DNA from: Eucommia ulmoides | Lineage: Eukaryota; Streptophyta; Magnoliopsida; Garryales; Eucommiaceae | DNA length: 64,000 nucleotides | Reading direction: 5' to 3' | Assembly: GCA_016647705.1 (NCBI GenBank) | Contig: CM028334.1 | Location: 12,309,546-12,373,545 of the forward strand | Part shown: positions 1-11,618 of the stretch, one piece after another | How the letters are laid out: every line of letters starts with the position of its first letter | Position numbering within the stretch: position 1 is the stretch's first letter | Position numbers and translations under genes: made by a program | The notes under the pieces: generated by a model | The model's input: only the letters and a program-made list of their open reading frames with translations | The model's database searches: none | Told to the model about the DNA's origin: nothing

Positions 1-1613
1 CTAGGAAGAATCACTACCTCAATCTCTTTACAGGAAGAGATTGAAACCCAACTATCATTGATTAAATACCCCTAATGGTATTTAACCCGTCACAACTCAC
101 CAATACAAAAATTGATAAGAAGTAAATCTCACTCGGAGCTTCTAACACCCCAGATAAACAATAACTCAATTAATATCCCAACTAGTGATAGAAATACGTG
201 AGATACCAAAATCTGATTTCAACAAGATGTGGGTAGCAAATTGGAGCACGTAATCAGATTCAAGAAATTGTTTGTAAAAAATATTTTCTTTAAAAATTAG
301 AAACAATTCCTAAGATCAATTTTTCAAATATAGAATAAAAAATAAATAATAAGTAATATGGAAATATCTCACCTAGAATCCACAGAAATAATGATTAGAA
401 CAATGTTGCTTCAAATCCGGTATCAGCAAAAATTGATCGCAATTGATTCTTAAAATTACTCTTAGAAAAACTCACAGTATCGTAAAATGACAACTCTTAT
501 AAAAGCTCATAAATGATATAAATTCTTTTAACTCTCTCTCAATTGATGATTGTAATAAAAATTCGCAGGTCTATTTAAATGAATATGTAATCAACCTTCT
601 AACGGTTAGTTTACATGTGTTATGACAAATAAAAGTTCTTATAAACCCCTTATATCATAAGAATTTCATTTAGGTTCAATTCCACTTAAAAACATCTTTC
701 AAAGCTCTCAATTAAATCCCCAAAATATTTCCCAATCTTAATAAATAAGTATAGAATCTATTTCAAGTACCAAATTGAGAAACATTAATATTTAATGAAC
801 TATATTAATAAGATTTAATTAGTATATGAACCATATCTTAAATATAGATAGTATCCCCTAAATCTTTCTTAAATCCCAACAAAAACCGGCTACTTTTGGA
901 TATAATCTCGGATCAAACAGTATCCTGAAATAGTGCATTCGGTCGATTGCCTAGTCTACTGTCTAACTCAGGTTGTAGCCAAGCTATCGCCGCTGTGTGC
1001 ATAGGTCGACCGCCTCGTCGACTCATAGATTCAGAGAGTTTAGCACTACTTCACCGATTAACCTATTGGTCGACTTGTTGATTCAGAGAGTTCAGCCCTT
1101 CTTGGCCGGTCGACCTGTCGGTCGACTCAGAGATATATGATGTTATAGCTTTTATGTCCAGTCGACTCACCAGTCAACTGCTGTCACTAGATCTCTCTTT
1201 GAATACGTTTTTAACTTATTTTCTTTTACGATTTTGCCCCTTTAGCCATTTTCTTCTTTTGAATAGCTTTATTAATATTCTTATATTTCATTTTAATCAT
1301 TCAAAATTATTTTTTCTTATGTCACATAGGAGCAAATAATTTAATTTAATCAAAACACACATAAAAGATAAAATACATTTTGTGTCATGTGTGTGTTCTT
1401 AAATGGGATATTAAGAGTTAAGATTCATCTGAGTTATTTTTTCTAATTTCTTCAAACTCTTAATTCTTCTTCATCATCTTGACATCTTCATTTCTTATCC
1501 ATTTAATTTGACGTCTTCATTATTGGAACTTTAAATCACTGAAACACTCAATTAAACATTAGTTCCATCAAAACATCAATACTTAATTGTTCATCAAAAT
1601 CTTAGGATTAATA
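1..1613 (-). repeat. 3' LTR of element A, partial
   Basis: This aligns with 6231-7830 along its whole length, roughly nine bases in ten by eye. Its inner edge is at 1613, where the sequence reads GATTAATA instead of the expected GATCAACA. On the minus strand it is preceded by a degenerate polypurine tract containing GGGAGAT. GTCGAC-rich repeats lie at about 940-1180. The remaining 510 bp or so are outside the window. Confidence 0.88.
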
Positions 1614-2308
1614 ATCTCCCAATTTTTTATGATGACAATTAATTTTGATGTTTTCTTTAAAATAAAATATAACCACGCTCCCCCTGAACCCGAGGACGGG
1701 TTCTTTAACTCACTAAAGCATCATAATGAAGCATAATAATGAAGATTTCAATAATGCACAAATTAAAATACTCATTAAAGCAAACATTACTAATTTCTCT
1801 CCTTTTGCACAAATTTAAAATACTCAATTAAAGCACTATTTTATACATACTCCCCATTAATCATATATCAACTAATTCTCTCCCATTAATAAAACATCAT
1901 CTAATTTCTCCACATTTGTCATCTTCAAAAACAAAATTTAAGGAGGGGGGAACCACCACAAGTAACTCCATCTAGGCAATCATCATAATAAACTCATTGG
2001 ATCAACTTTTAAATTAAAACTTATTTAATCTCTTTTTAAGCACAAAACTTTTACTTTATAGATAAATATCACATCAACTCAATTTTTGAAAGAAATTGAA
2101 AAATTATTTAACACATCAAAACCATTTTCAATGAATACGATGTGGATCATCATTAGAGATAATAAATCTAACTAATTAGATCAAGTCTAGGTAATTCATC
2201 AAAATCTAAACACTAGTAATCAAGGAAATCCAAATAACCTAGATTAACTATTACAGACCAAAAAATATAGTTGTGGATCTTATCTGAATAACATTATACC
2301 AATAAAAT

Positions 2309-3628
2309 CTAATGAGGGCTTTGTCCAGAGAAATGGTAGTACAGTCCTATCGGACTAGTGGCTGACTTCTGCGAATATGGAACACCTGGCTGAATCATTG
2401 GTCCAGGAGTCATCTGCTGATGAAATGGCGTTGAAGGAACTGCTCCAGATGGTCCTGCGCCTGATGGTCCTGCGCCTGATGGTCCTGCTACAATAGGTCC
2501 TCCAAATGACTGTTGTGCCCCATACATAGGATGTCTGGAAAAATGTGGTTGGGCACTATACTGCTGCTGGTAGGTATGATGAGAAGATTGCATATACTGA
2601 AACATCTGTTCCAGATTTCCCGTGATTTTTTCGAATCCAACTTCTATGTTTGTATTCATCTGGACCATTTTATTTTCTAGCCCAGTCATCCTCTCATCCA
2701 TCAAATCCGCATAAATTCTCAAATCATCAATCTGATCATGAAGAAAGTCCATCTTCTGATCCATGCTTATCTCTTCTTCATTTTCTTCTTCCTCATTTGC
2801 AGCCTGCAATCTCTGCCTTCTCTGAGTCCTCTTCTTCATCCATCAATTTTCTCTGAACTCATACCCTATCAACGAAGCATTTTGAACATTGATCCATCCT
2901 AGTATGGTTGTCAAAAACTTCTGCTCATCAGGATCAACTATTATTCCAAAGTTATCAAATATCTTCTAGAGTGCATCCGCATAGGGTAGTATTCTTGAGG
3001 ATTTGTGAACATGAAGATTCATATGCTCCATCATGATATGGGGTAAGTCCAACTTTCTCCCTTCCACAATTTCATTAATCAAGTACAAATCAAAGTCATT
3101 CACATTAGCATGACTTCGTCCTCTAGGCACAACCGAATAGGTCAACACTAAGTGAAGAAATCGATGCTCAATGGATAACGAACCTGTTTTGTCTCCCCCT
3201 AAATCATTTTTTTCCGCAATTGTCCTTTTATTGAAATTTATTGAAAGCTAATGAGGAGTATTATATGGAAAAACATCTCCTCTAGGTATTCCCAAAATGT
3301 GGCTTGACAATACCGCATCAAAACAAATTACTATTCCTTTAACAAAAGATTTAATCTCAAGATCATTGTAGGTCATATCGCTGTAAAACATCCGTACCCA
3401 TACTGGCATCCATTCTTCTTTTTGATTGACAAACTCAATTTATCCCAAATTTCTAAAATACACTTCAATATCAATGTTTTTCTTTTTTAACTCAACAAAA
3501 TCAGTGGGTTTGCAGCCTAACACCCTATGATTGACAAATTCATCATTGTATTTTCTCTCAGCCTCTTTACTTCGAAAGAAAACATTGTCAAACTTAACCC
3601 TATTTGCACGATTTTTGATTCTAGGCAT
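2309..3628 (-). pseudogene. ORF2 of element A: 'putative plant transposon protein'-like, decayed
   Basis: The frame starts MPRIKNRANR at 3628 and ends at 2309, about 440 codons. Visible blocks are an EWMPVWVRMFY segment (about 3400), an IVICFDAVLSSHILGIPRGD segment (about 3300) and a VVPRGRSHANVNDFDLYLIN segment (3140-3070) followed by LPYADAL. These resemble the plant domain known as Transposase_32 or 'putative plant transposon protein'. The C-terminus has a coiled coil (residues of 2760-2600), a Gln/Pro-rich region and three copies of a 15-bp repeat encoding GPSGA. Stops occur after NLG and at an expected Trp, and a frameshift lies near 2900. Element B carries the same ORF. The function is unknown; the family assignment is from recall. 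Confidence 0.65.
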
Positions 3629-4167
3629 TTTTTACACAATCTAAAGCAACCGATCTAGAATGTATCAATGAACCAAATCCAAACAACCAATTAATCCAAA
3701 AATAATCAAACAGACTAAGGCCAATCAGCAAGAACAACCGAAACCCTAGAATGGGAGAAGACCAACTTGTTTCGTGAGAGATAACACCTTCAACACAAAA
3801 ATTCGAGTCTTAGACTTGTTGATTTAACCAAAAAATCTTCAGATCTGAGCCAAAATGGACTGATTTTGTGTAATATAGGCTTGGACGAACTTCGGAGATG
3901 AAGGGTTGTGAGAGAATAAGGGTTTTAGGGTTCGGATGAAATGAAATAAAGAGGTCAGGTTTTTATATCTCGACAGGATCAGTCGACTGCCCAGTCGACT
4001 GATTAACTCAGAGTGACTATCGGTATTCCAACCTAAAACCTTTGGTCGACTGATAAGTTGATTGCTCTCTTCTGTTTTGATCGATTTTGTGTTTTTAAAC
4101 CTAATTTGATTATTTTAGCTTAATTTTTACCTCTTATTTTGATCCACATATATTTTAAAAATATTTA

Positions 4168-4198
<31 letters not shown>

Positions 4199-4243
4199 TC
4201 TCACACACACACATACACACACATACACACACACACACACACA
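4168..4243. repeat. (TC)n/(CA)n simple repeat
   Basis: A CT-rich microsatellite runs into a CA microsatellite just downstream of ORF1. Element B has a GT tract on the equivalent side of ORF1 (19137-19163), so the microsatellite was probably present in the family before the two copies inserted. Confidence 0.9.
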
Positions 4244-4253
4244 TTTCAAGCGT

Positions 4254-5668
4254 CTAAATTTCAAAATGAACAGGCTTAGTCTCCTTAACAAAATTAATAA
4301 ACTTAAACTTTAAAAATTTTGATATACCTAAATCATCTTTAGGAGTAAGTGGTGTGTGTACCTTAGGTGGATTACTTTCTGATATGTCATCCTTTGATTC
4401 CACCAATACTTGATTTTTCACCTTGATTTCCTCCTTCTTAGAAACAACAGTTCTCTGAGCTGATTCAGTAAGAACCTTTTTGTCTTTGTTTGGTACTTCA
4501 TGCTGCTTTGGCACGACTTTGTAGATTAATCTTTTCTTGTGTTGGTATTTTGTCGTTTGTTGTGGATATGCTTTGTCAACTCTCACATATTGAGCTTGTT
4601 ACTTCTGTACTCTTGTATTTGACACGTGCTGATTCTTCTTATTAGATATATTGAACCTTGGTTTTCTCTTTTGCATGACATATTCATTGTATCTTATTGT
4701 CTGTTCATATCTTCTTGTTGGCACGCGATATTCATTGTACTTTCTAGTCTGTTCAAATCCTCTTGTTGGTACTTGGTATTCGTTGTATTTTTGTTGGAAT
4801 CTCTGGTTTGTACTTGCACCAAAATTTTCTCTTTTTGGTATCCAGTTATTTCTAGATCCGATAGAGTACTCATGCAACAAATAACAAGAGTTCTCATAAT
4901 GACCAAATTTACCACAATAGAAACACTTAATATTGTTAGTACGCCTCTTCGAATAGTCAGTGTTTCTTATCGGAGCATAATATTTTCTGCGATTTTGAGA
5001 AGCAGCTTTAGTAATTATTGAGTTTTCAAAACATTTAGTACTCTCAACATCCTTGAATTTATCCATTACTTCTCTAAGCTCTTTTTGAGTCTTCTCAAGT
5101 AACCATTTATTAGTACTAACATTTACCTATAGACCAAAAACCTTTTTATGCATAAATTCAAGATCATTCTTAAGAATTTGGCACTCATTTTCAATAGAAT
5201 GGATTTTCAAATGAACTCTATCAAGTTCACACCTTGTATTATCCAATTCAATACTTAAGGCCTCATTCAAAGTTTCAAGATTTTTTCTTTTAAATTCATT
5301 CTGTTGAAGATCGTAAAAATCATTTTTCGAAACCTCAGTCTCATCCTCAAGAGACTCTCAATTTTATCATACAACTTACTAATTTCAGATAAAGAGTTTT
5401 TAAACTCAACAGTTTCAAAATATTTATCCAAATTCTTTTTCTTGAGAGATTTGATAGTACTAAACTTCTTATTTTCAAGAGTTTTAATCTTTTGCTCTAG
5501 TTTAAAATTCTCTTTTCCAAAAATATAAGTAAGAGTAATAAGCGTCTCAATAGTTTTATCTGCATTCTCATCATTGTAAATAATATCAGACTCATGATTA
5601 GAATAATGACTATTAGGAGAGGCAGAGTTAACAGTAGCACTCATAATATCAGAATCAAGATAATCCAT
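4254..5668 (-). pseudogene. ORF1 of element A: coiled-coil plus CCHC zinc-knuckle protein (gag-like)
   Basis: ORF1 starts MDYLDSDIMS at 5668. It reads through a long Lys/Glu/Leu-rich region that looks like a coiled coil, then a zinc knuckle CFYCGKFGHYENSC (about 4930) with all four ligands (C-x2-C-x4-H-x4-C). After this come three tandem copies of an Asn-Glu-Tyr/Val-Pro-Thr-Arg repeat of about 16 residues and a basic tail ending PVHFEI at 4254. It lacks the usual capsid core of plant Copia or Gypsy gag. The layout recalls the C-terminal half of a Sirevirus-type gag. A 2-nt insertion near 5350, a Gln-to-stop near 5130 and a stop near 4598 break the frame. A nucleic-acid-binding role is inferred from the knuckle only. 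Confidence 0.75.
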
Positions 5669-5701
5669 ATGATCTTTGTTAGCTAATAAATTCGAGTTAA
5701 A

Positions 5702-5717
5702 CCAGCTCTAATGCCAA
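5702..5717 (-). other. primer binding site of element A
   Basis: On the minus strand TTGGCATTAGAGC follows the LTR end directly. It is a degenerate form of TTGGTATCAGAGC, the usual initiator-tRNA-Met primer site of plant Copia-type elements. Confidence 0.7.
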
Positions 5718-5718
5718 T

Positions 5719-7830
5719 TGTTGGACTAGTAGAATACCCAAGAGGGGGGTGAATTGGGTAATTAAAAAATTATCAGAATAAAATTCAATAATCAAATAAT
5801 TAATTTTAAGCCTAAATTAATTATTATCTTTATAACACAGCGGAATAATATAATCAACTAGGTGCACACTCAAATAACAAAAATAACAAAGTAAATATGG
5901 CAGCACACAAAAGATTTATACTGGTTCGCCAAGCTACTCTTGGTTAATCCAGTCCTCCGAGCTCTACGGAGGCCGCACCACTAAAATCAAGATCCCTTTA
6001 AAGGTAGAAACCAAACCCACACACCGATTATTTTACAGGCTCAGAATTAACCTTTACAATATCCTTTTCTCAGGTTAAGGTAGAACCTCTACTTTTTACA
6101 AGCTAAAGAGTAACCTAATTCTTTTTTAACACTAAGGCACAAGAATCAAAACCTCTCAAAACACTTCAACTATCATTTTCATAGGTAAGGATGAAATTTT
6201 TACAAATCACTCATAACGCAATTCTTATCTAGGAAGAATCACTACCTCAATTTCTTTATAAAAAGAGACTAAAACCCAACTACCCTTGATTAAATATCCC
6301 CAATGGTATTTAACCTGTCACAACTCACCAATACAAAAATTGATAAGAAGTAAATATCACTCAGAGCTTCTACCACCCTAGATAAACAATAACTCAATTA
6401 ATATTTCAACTAGTGATAGAAATACGTGAGATACAAAAATCTAATTTCAACAAGATATGGGTAGCAAATTAGAGCACATAATTAGATTCAAAAAATTATT
6501 TGTAAAATATATTTTCTTGAAAAATCAGAAACAATTCCTAAGATCAATTTTTCAAATATAGAATAAAAAATAAATAATAAGCAATATGGAAATATCTCAC
6601 CTGGAATCCATAGAAATAATAATTAGAACAATGTAGTTTCAAATCCAGTATCAACAAAAATTGATCGCAATTGATTCTCAAAATCACTCTTAGAAAAGCT
6701 CGCAATATCGTAAAATGATAACTCTTATAAAAACTCACAAATGATATAAACTCTTTTAGCTCTCTCTCAATTGATGATTAGTAATAAAAATTCGCAGGTC
6801 TATTTAAAGGAATATGTAATCAACCTTCTAACGGCTAGTTTACATGTGTCATGACAAATAGAAGCTTTTATAGACCCCTTATATCATAAGGACTTCATTT
6901 AGGTTCAATTCCACTTAAAAACATCTTTCAAATCTCTCAATTAAACCCCTAAAGTATTTCTCAATCTTAATAAATAAGTATAGAATCTATTTTAAGTACC
7001 AAATTGAGAAACATTAATATTTAATGAATCATATTAACATAATTTAATTAGTATATGAATCATATCTTAAATATAGATAATATCCCCTAAATCTCTTTCA
7101 AATCCCAACAAAAAATGCTACTTTTGGATATAATCTCGGATTAAACAGTATCCTAAAACAGTGCGTTCGGTCAATTGCCCAACTCAGGTTGTAGCCAAGC
7201 TATCGTTGCTGCGTGTATAGGTCGACCACCCGGTCGACTCACAAATTCAAAGAGTTCAACACTGCTTCACCGGTCGACCTATCGATCGACTTGTTGATTC
7301 AGAGAGTTCAGCCCTTCTTGGCTGGTCGACCTGTCGGTCGACTTAGAGATACGGGATGTTACAACTTCTATTTCCAGTCGACTCACCAATCGACTACTGT
7401 TACTGGATCTCTTCTCTGAATACGTTTTTAACTTATTTTCTTTTACGATTTCGCTCCTTTATCCATTTTCTTCTCTTGATTAGCTCCACTAATATTCTTA
7501 TATTCCATTTTGGTCATTCAAAATTATTTCTTCTTATGTTACATAGAAGTAAATAATTTAACTTAATCAAAACACACATAAAAGATAAAATATATTTTGT
7601 GTCATGTAGGTGTTCTTAAATGAGATATTAAGAGTTAAGATTCACCAAAGTTGTTTTTCCTAATTTCTTCAAACTCTTAATTCTTCTTCATCATTTTGAC
7701 ATCTTTATTTCTCATCTCTTTAATTTGACGTTTTCATTACTGGAATTTTGAATCACTGAAACACTCAATTAAATATTAGTTCCATCAAAACATCAATACT
7801 TAATTGTTTATCAAAATCTTAGGATCAACA
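5719..7830 (-). repeat. 5' LTR of element A
   Basis: The LTR is 2112 bp. It runs from TGTTGG (5719) to GATCAACA (7830) on the plus strand and therefore begins TGTTGATCC on the minus strand, as in element B. It carries the GTCGAC-rich repeats at about 7145-7395. It was inserted into older LTR-like sequence to its right. Confidence 0.9.
7145..7395 (-). promoter_or_regulatory. GTCGAC-rich repeat field in the element A LTR (candidate U3 enhancer)
   Basis: Several GTCGAC palindromes and near matches occur here, each followed by a 'tcagagagttcagc'-like phrase. They lie upstream of the presumed transcription start on the minus strand. The same field is at about 940-1180 and, better preserved, at 15993-16240 in element B. 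A regulatory role is inference. Confidence 0.45.
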
Positions 7831-8400
7831 ACCCGAAAAATCTGCTTGGAACCCAATGTGAAAGGCCAAGCACTGAGATCAACATGAATATTCACCACGA
7901 CATCGACTTACCTAGGAATTCATTCTGGGTCTACACAAGATTACTTAGTTTCAGCAATACCCAAGATTGGGTGCACGTACCTCTATGTCGGGCCTCGACC
8001 CATTTCTTTTGGGTAGTTACCGAATACCTCTATATGAGGAAATGGGGATAAGATAGTTGATTTAACGGGTATAAACCCCTCAATCCCGCGAATCTCACGA
8101 GAATTAATGGGAATTGACCGATATCCTAGGTATTCCCATGCCTACAAATACAAGAGGGATTGCCAGGGTAAGGTACGCACAATTTACTAAGCAAAACTTG
8201 GTCAAATTCCTAGCAAACTAAAATTCTATTGATTCTAACACCGGAGGTATAATTCTGGTTGGTCCACCCGTTGTACATTGTTTTGTAAGAACCCAAGTTT
8301 AAGGAGGTTGTGTTTTGAATCGGAGGTGCATCGTATCTGACGATTCAAATTCAAACATCATCCGAAATTATTTGATACAGATTTTCAAGACTAACATGAA
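7831..8400 (+). repeat. probable LTR remnant that element A inserted into
   Basis: There is no ORF. The text has the composition of the end of a Gypsy-type LTR: a 'gcctacaaatacaag' promoter-like phrase near 8142, then 'gggtaaggtacgcacaattt' and 'caccggaggtataattctgg'. No partner copy is seen in the window, so this is a fragment at best. Confidence 0.4.
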
Positions 8401-8634
8401 TCTGTTAGATTTTTATTTTTTTATTTTATTTATGGAAGTTTAAATTTTGTCTTCTAGCATTAGATGAATTTTGAAAAAATAAAGTAAAATTGAGAACTGG
8501 TAGAGATTGAGATTTGTTGATCATGGGAGAAGAGAGTAAAGAAGAAGAATTTTGTACTTGCTCGTGGAGTGGGGGATAATTTCGTGATGTCCAACAACTA
8601 AAGTGTGGATAAAATGGGGGCTTAAATTGTTGTG

Positions 8635-8701
<67 letters not shown>

Positions 8702-8914
8702 TATTTTACAGTAAAGTGTGTTCAGATGAACTTATGTGCACTTTAATTAATCATCTCATTGAAAGATTTAAGGTTGCATCCCTCTACATCGGTTTGGTAC
8801 ATGTAAAATAAAATTCAAGATTTAATTTTCGAAATATTTTTCAAGCTAGTTAAATCTTAGTTGACAAAGAAATAGAACACTTCTATTCACCAACCAAACT
8901 AACACTTTTGCATG

Positions 8915-8952
<38 letters not shown>

Positions 8953-9024
8953 CAAAAATTTCTACAGGACCAGAGAGTTCAGAGAGAAAATCCCAAAAAA
9001 AAATGAAATTAAAAAACATGAAAT
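8401..9024. other. intergenic, AT-rich, with (TA)n and poly(A)
   Basis: I see no gene here. A (TA)n tract spans 8639-8694 and an A-run of about 40 spans 8911-8950. The last part is the 3' flank of the PsbQ-like gene on the minus strand. Confidence 0.8.
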
Positions 9025-9582
9025 TCATAATCCGGATAGGATCTCACGGAGAGACGAAACGACGTCGTCAAGACAATCTTGGACACGTTTCCTATCCTCG
9101 TCCCTCGCCGCATAGTCCATGTCCGTGACCCGATTGAACAATTTAGAGTACAAATTCCTGAGCAGAGGCCTCTCTACCGCAGGCTTCCCTTGGATTATGG
9201 TGTATATATCCTGCTTCAGAAACGAAGAGCTCTTCCTCAGTTCCTTCTGGGCTTCTTTCTTCTCTGATTCTGTCGCCTCCACCGCCGTCGCCAAGTTCTC
9301 CGCCGATCGCAGCAGCCTCTCCGCGTGGCCTCTGAGCCCACTCTCTGCTTCCTCCAGTGTCTGGTCCGGAGCTGTCATTTTGAAATCCACCGCATTTGCG
9401 GTTTGTAGTTGGAGGTTGGTGGTGACGGCGGCGGTGGATAGGAGGAGGATGAAGAGTGATTTTCTTCTCGTGGCGGTGGCGGTGGGATGAATGCAGATTT
9501 GGGTTGGTTTTTTCAGAGGAGTTTGCTGGGGATTTGTGATTGGGAGGTTGTTTGGTTGTATGAGAAATTGTGCAAATCCCAT
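9025..9582 (-). CDS. PQL3: PsbQ-like thylakoid lumen protein, probably PsbQ-like protein 3
   Basis: This is an intact single-exon frame of 185 residues starting MGFAQFLIQP. Residues 1-38 look like a chloroplast transit peptide. Arg-Arg at 39-40 is followed by a hydrophobic stretch at 43-53 and an A-N-A site at 62-64, which together form a twin-arginine signal for the thylakoid lumen. The mature part (about 121 residues) fits the four-helix PsbQ fold; KLFNRVTDMDYAAR and the C-terminal SSLREILSGL match the last two helices of the family. PsbQ-like proteins serve photosystem II or, for the PQL group, the chloroplast NDH complex. The length fits the third PQL protein of Arabidopsis (about 187 residues as I recall), which is why that symbol is offered. 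The next-best call is another PsbQ/PNSL paralogue. It is the only clean gene in the window. Confidence 0.8.
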   Translation of the reverse strand: MGFAQFLIQPNNLPITNPQQTPLKKPTQICIHPTATATRRKSLFILLLSTAAVTTNLQLQTANAVDFKMTAPDQTLEEAESGLRGHAERLLRSAENLATAVEATESEKKEAQKELRKSSSFLKQDIYTIIQGKPAVERPLLRNLYSKLFNRVTDMDYAARDEDRKRVQDCLDDVVSSLREILSGL

Positions 9583-9796
9583 TCTCTCTCTTTCTCAAAT
9601 TGTGTGAGAATATGATGAGGGGTTTATTGAAGTTGGAGATTTAGGGAGGGTTTCGGATTCGGGGTTGAATGGGAAAGAAGAGAAGAGGCATTTTTATGAG
9701 TGGAGAAGAAGAACGTTGGGGTAATTTTATCCGATTGGAGAGAAGAGGAAACTTAAGCCGTTTTCTATAACACTTAATTTTTAATTTTTAAGTGTC
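9583..9796 (-). promoter_or_regulatory. upstream region of the PsbQ-like gene
   Basis: About 210 bp separate the start codon from the terminal repeat of the MULE at 9797. It is purine-rich and holds no ORF. I see no certain TATA box. The promoter must be short or overlap the transposon end. Confidence 0.4.
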
Positions 9797-9954
9797 AAAA
9801 TTTTGAAAAAAATATATTTTAAACTTTTTGACTATTAACAAATTTTTAAATAGTCCTTCTAAGTTTGCACATTTTATTTATATCAACACGTTTTTAAATG
9901 ATCATTCGATCAAAAATTTCATCAAGAGTAACAGAATAGAGGGACAAAATAGTC
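9797..9954 (+). repeat. left terminal inverted repeat of the DAHP-synthase MULE
   Basis: About 155 bp, imperfect, pairing with 15432-15586 plus 23696-23712 in inverse orientation. It ends at a (TA)n tract (9957-9991). Confidence 0.65.
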
Positions 9955-9994
<40 letters not shown>

Positions 9995-10908
9995 ATCATT
10001 TCTTTAATTTTTTTTAAAATTTTTATTGTTTAATCTTTATTTAAGAGTTACTTTAGTAAAAAAAATCCTTTTAAACAGTTATTTCGTGATATAATCTTTC
10101 TGTAAAATATTGTTATTATTTAGTTGTTTAACCGTTGACCAATTTAACAAAGAGACATTTATACTCTTCTATAAATTAGAACAACTATTTACAAACCCTA
10201 ATCCTAATCTCACTCCTACCCCACCAGCTGTCTACCACTCTTTTTAGCCCCTTCTCCCCTCTCTCTTCTCTCTATCTCTTACATTGTTCCATGGGTGGTA
10301 GCAGTATAAATGAGCCACCACAAGCTCCAAATTAGGCTAAGATTATTTACCTCTCGCTTCTTTCGTCTCTCTCTCTCCCCTTTCTCGATTTCCTCTTCTC
10401 TTAGGTAATCAAGATGCATCACTCGGGCTTCCCTATCTCACTTTCTCTTACACACACGCGCGCGTTGTTTCCCCAACATAGAACCCTAGGTCATTCACAT
10501 TCAGGCCTACATTTTGCTGCTCTGCCTTCACCGCCTCCCGATTTTCCCTATACACCCACACCAATAGCTCGCAGATCTAGACCCTCCACCCCCACCATCT
10601 TCAGCCGGATTTGGGTCTGGTTGTTCCTAATTGATCAGTCTGTTTCTAATTTTCTTTAAACAAAAAGCATACCCAGAACTTCTTGGGCTGTAATATTTGT
10701 TTGATTTGGTTCTATTTTCCTTTTTTATTTAGAATTTCTTCTCAAATCCACCACAAAACAGGTATTGATTTATGAGATTTTCAATATCTTTTTCTAACGA
10801 TTTCTGGTTGGATTTTCTCCTCAAATGGCTATTTTCTGCCATGTTCTCGTAATTGTTCATATGATTGTTTTTCAAATTTGTGAATTTGAGTGTTTTTTTT
10901 TATTCATG
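9955..10908 (+). other. pyrimidine-rich, 5'-UTR-like stretch inside the MULE
   Basis: After the (TA)n tract comes a CT-rich region (10230-10400) with a 'gcagtataaatgagcc' TATA-like phrase near 10303 and a GT splice-donor-like site near 10405. An 81-codon frame at 10414-10659 has low-complexity, Pro/Ser/His-rich content and matches nothing I know. It may be a captured promoter and leader from another gene. No product can be named. Confidence 0.3.
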
Positions 10909-11430
10909 TGATTTTTTTTGGTTGATTTGTGTGGAGTGTTTGTTTATTCACGATGTATTTGATCGTTTCTCAAATATTGAGTGAACGTTCATACAGAACA
11001 TGTGAACTATTGTTGAGTAAAATTTTAGTAAATTGAAATATTGTTTTGAATATTGAGTAAACATTCACATAAAAAGTGTAAACCATTGTTTGAGTGAATT
11101 TGAGTTGTTTTTATTTTTTTTTGGTTTCACGTGAATGTTCAGATTGTATCATGAATTTGCAGATCGGTCAATATTTTATGTGATCTTTTTGTTGATTTAA
11201 GTGGAGTTTTTCTTTATTCACGATATGTTTTGATCGTTTCTTTCGATATTGAGTGAACGTTCACACAAAACGTGTGAACTATTGTCCAGTAATTTTTGAG
11301 TGAACCAAATATTATTCTGAAATATTGAGTGGACATTCACACAAAAAGTATGAATAATTGTTTGAGTGAAAATATTTAAATGAACTAATAATTTTTCTGA
11401 ATATAGAGTAAACATTTACACAAAAGTTAC
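10909..11430. repeat. tandem repeat, two units of about 255 bp built of about 75-bp subrepeats
   Basis: Units start at about 10909 and 11164. Each contains a 'ttattcacgat' phrase and then copies of 'attgagtgaacgttcacaca' followed by 'tgtgaactattg'. Five subrepeat copies are readable. They are AT-rich and noncoding. Confidence 0.75.
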
Positions 11431-11572
11431 AATAACACGGTTCGCAAAATAAAAATAAATTGGAAAGACATTTATTGAGAATTTTTTTCTATAATTTCTG
11501 TGAAAATCATAAATTTAATTATTTGAATCAAATAACTATTTTTTAATTTATACATCTAGGACTAAATGTTAA

Positions 11573-11577
<5 letters not shown>

Positions 11578-11612
<35 letters not shown>
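11578..11612. repeat. poly(T) tract
   Basis: An uninterrupted T-run of about 35 lies between the tandem repeat and the DAHP synthase remnant. It is followed by a short G/C-rich field (11650-11790) with repeated 'ggggtg' and 'accaccc' phrases. Confidence 0.85.

Positions 11613-11618
<6 letters not shown>

Larger units (their letters stand above)
1..7830 (-). mobile_element. LTR retrotransposon A, non-autonomous, left end outside the window
   Basis: Bases 1-1613 and 6231-7830 are the same sequence in the same orientation, so they are two LTRs. Read on the minus strand the order is 5' LTR (7830-5719), primer binding site, a gag-like ORF1, an ORF2, a purine-rich stretch near 1614-1627 and the 3' LTR. 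The internal part is about 4.1 kb. I see no protease, integrase, reverse transcriptase or RNase H motif in it. Position 1 aligns with 6231, so about 510 bp of the outer LTR lies before the window and the target duplication cannot be checked. The right flank is ACCCG (7831-7835). Element B (15587-23690) is a second copy of the family in the opposite orientation. Confidence 0.9.

Noticed and set aside
2650..2856. Plus-strand frame opposite ORF2 of element A
   Set aside because: Shadow of the minus-strand ORF2; no homology and low-complexity Ser/His content.
4626..5021. Plus-strand 131-codon frame opposite the zinc-knuckle ORF
   Set aside because: Antisense shadow of ORF1; hydrophobic composition arises from the complement of Tyr/Asn/Arg repeats.
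9143..9598. Second minus-strand frame and plus-strand frames over the PsbQ-like gene
   Set aside because: They overlap the PQL frame in other registers and lack any domain; the PQL frame has signal peptide and family motifs.
10414..10659. Possible Pro/His-rich small protein
   Set aside because: Low-complexity translation of a CT-rich leader; no domain or conserved pattern.
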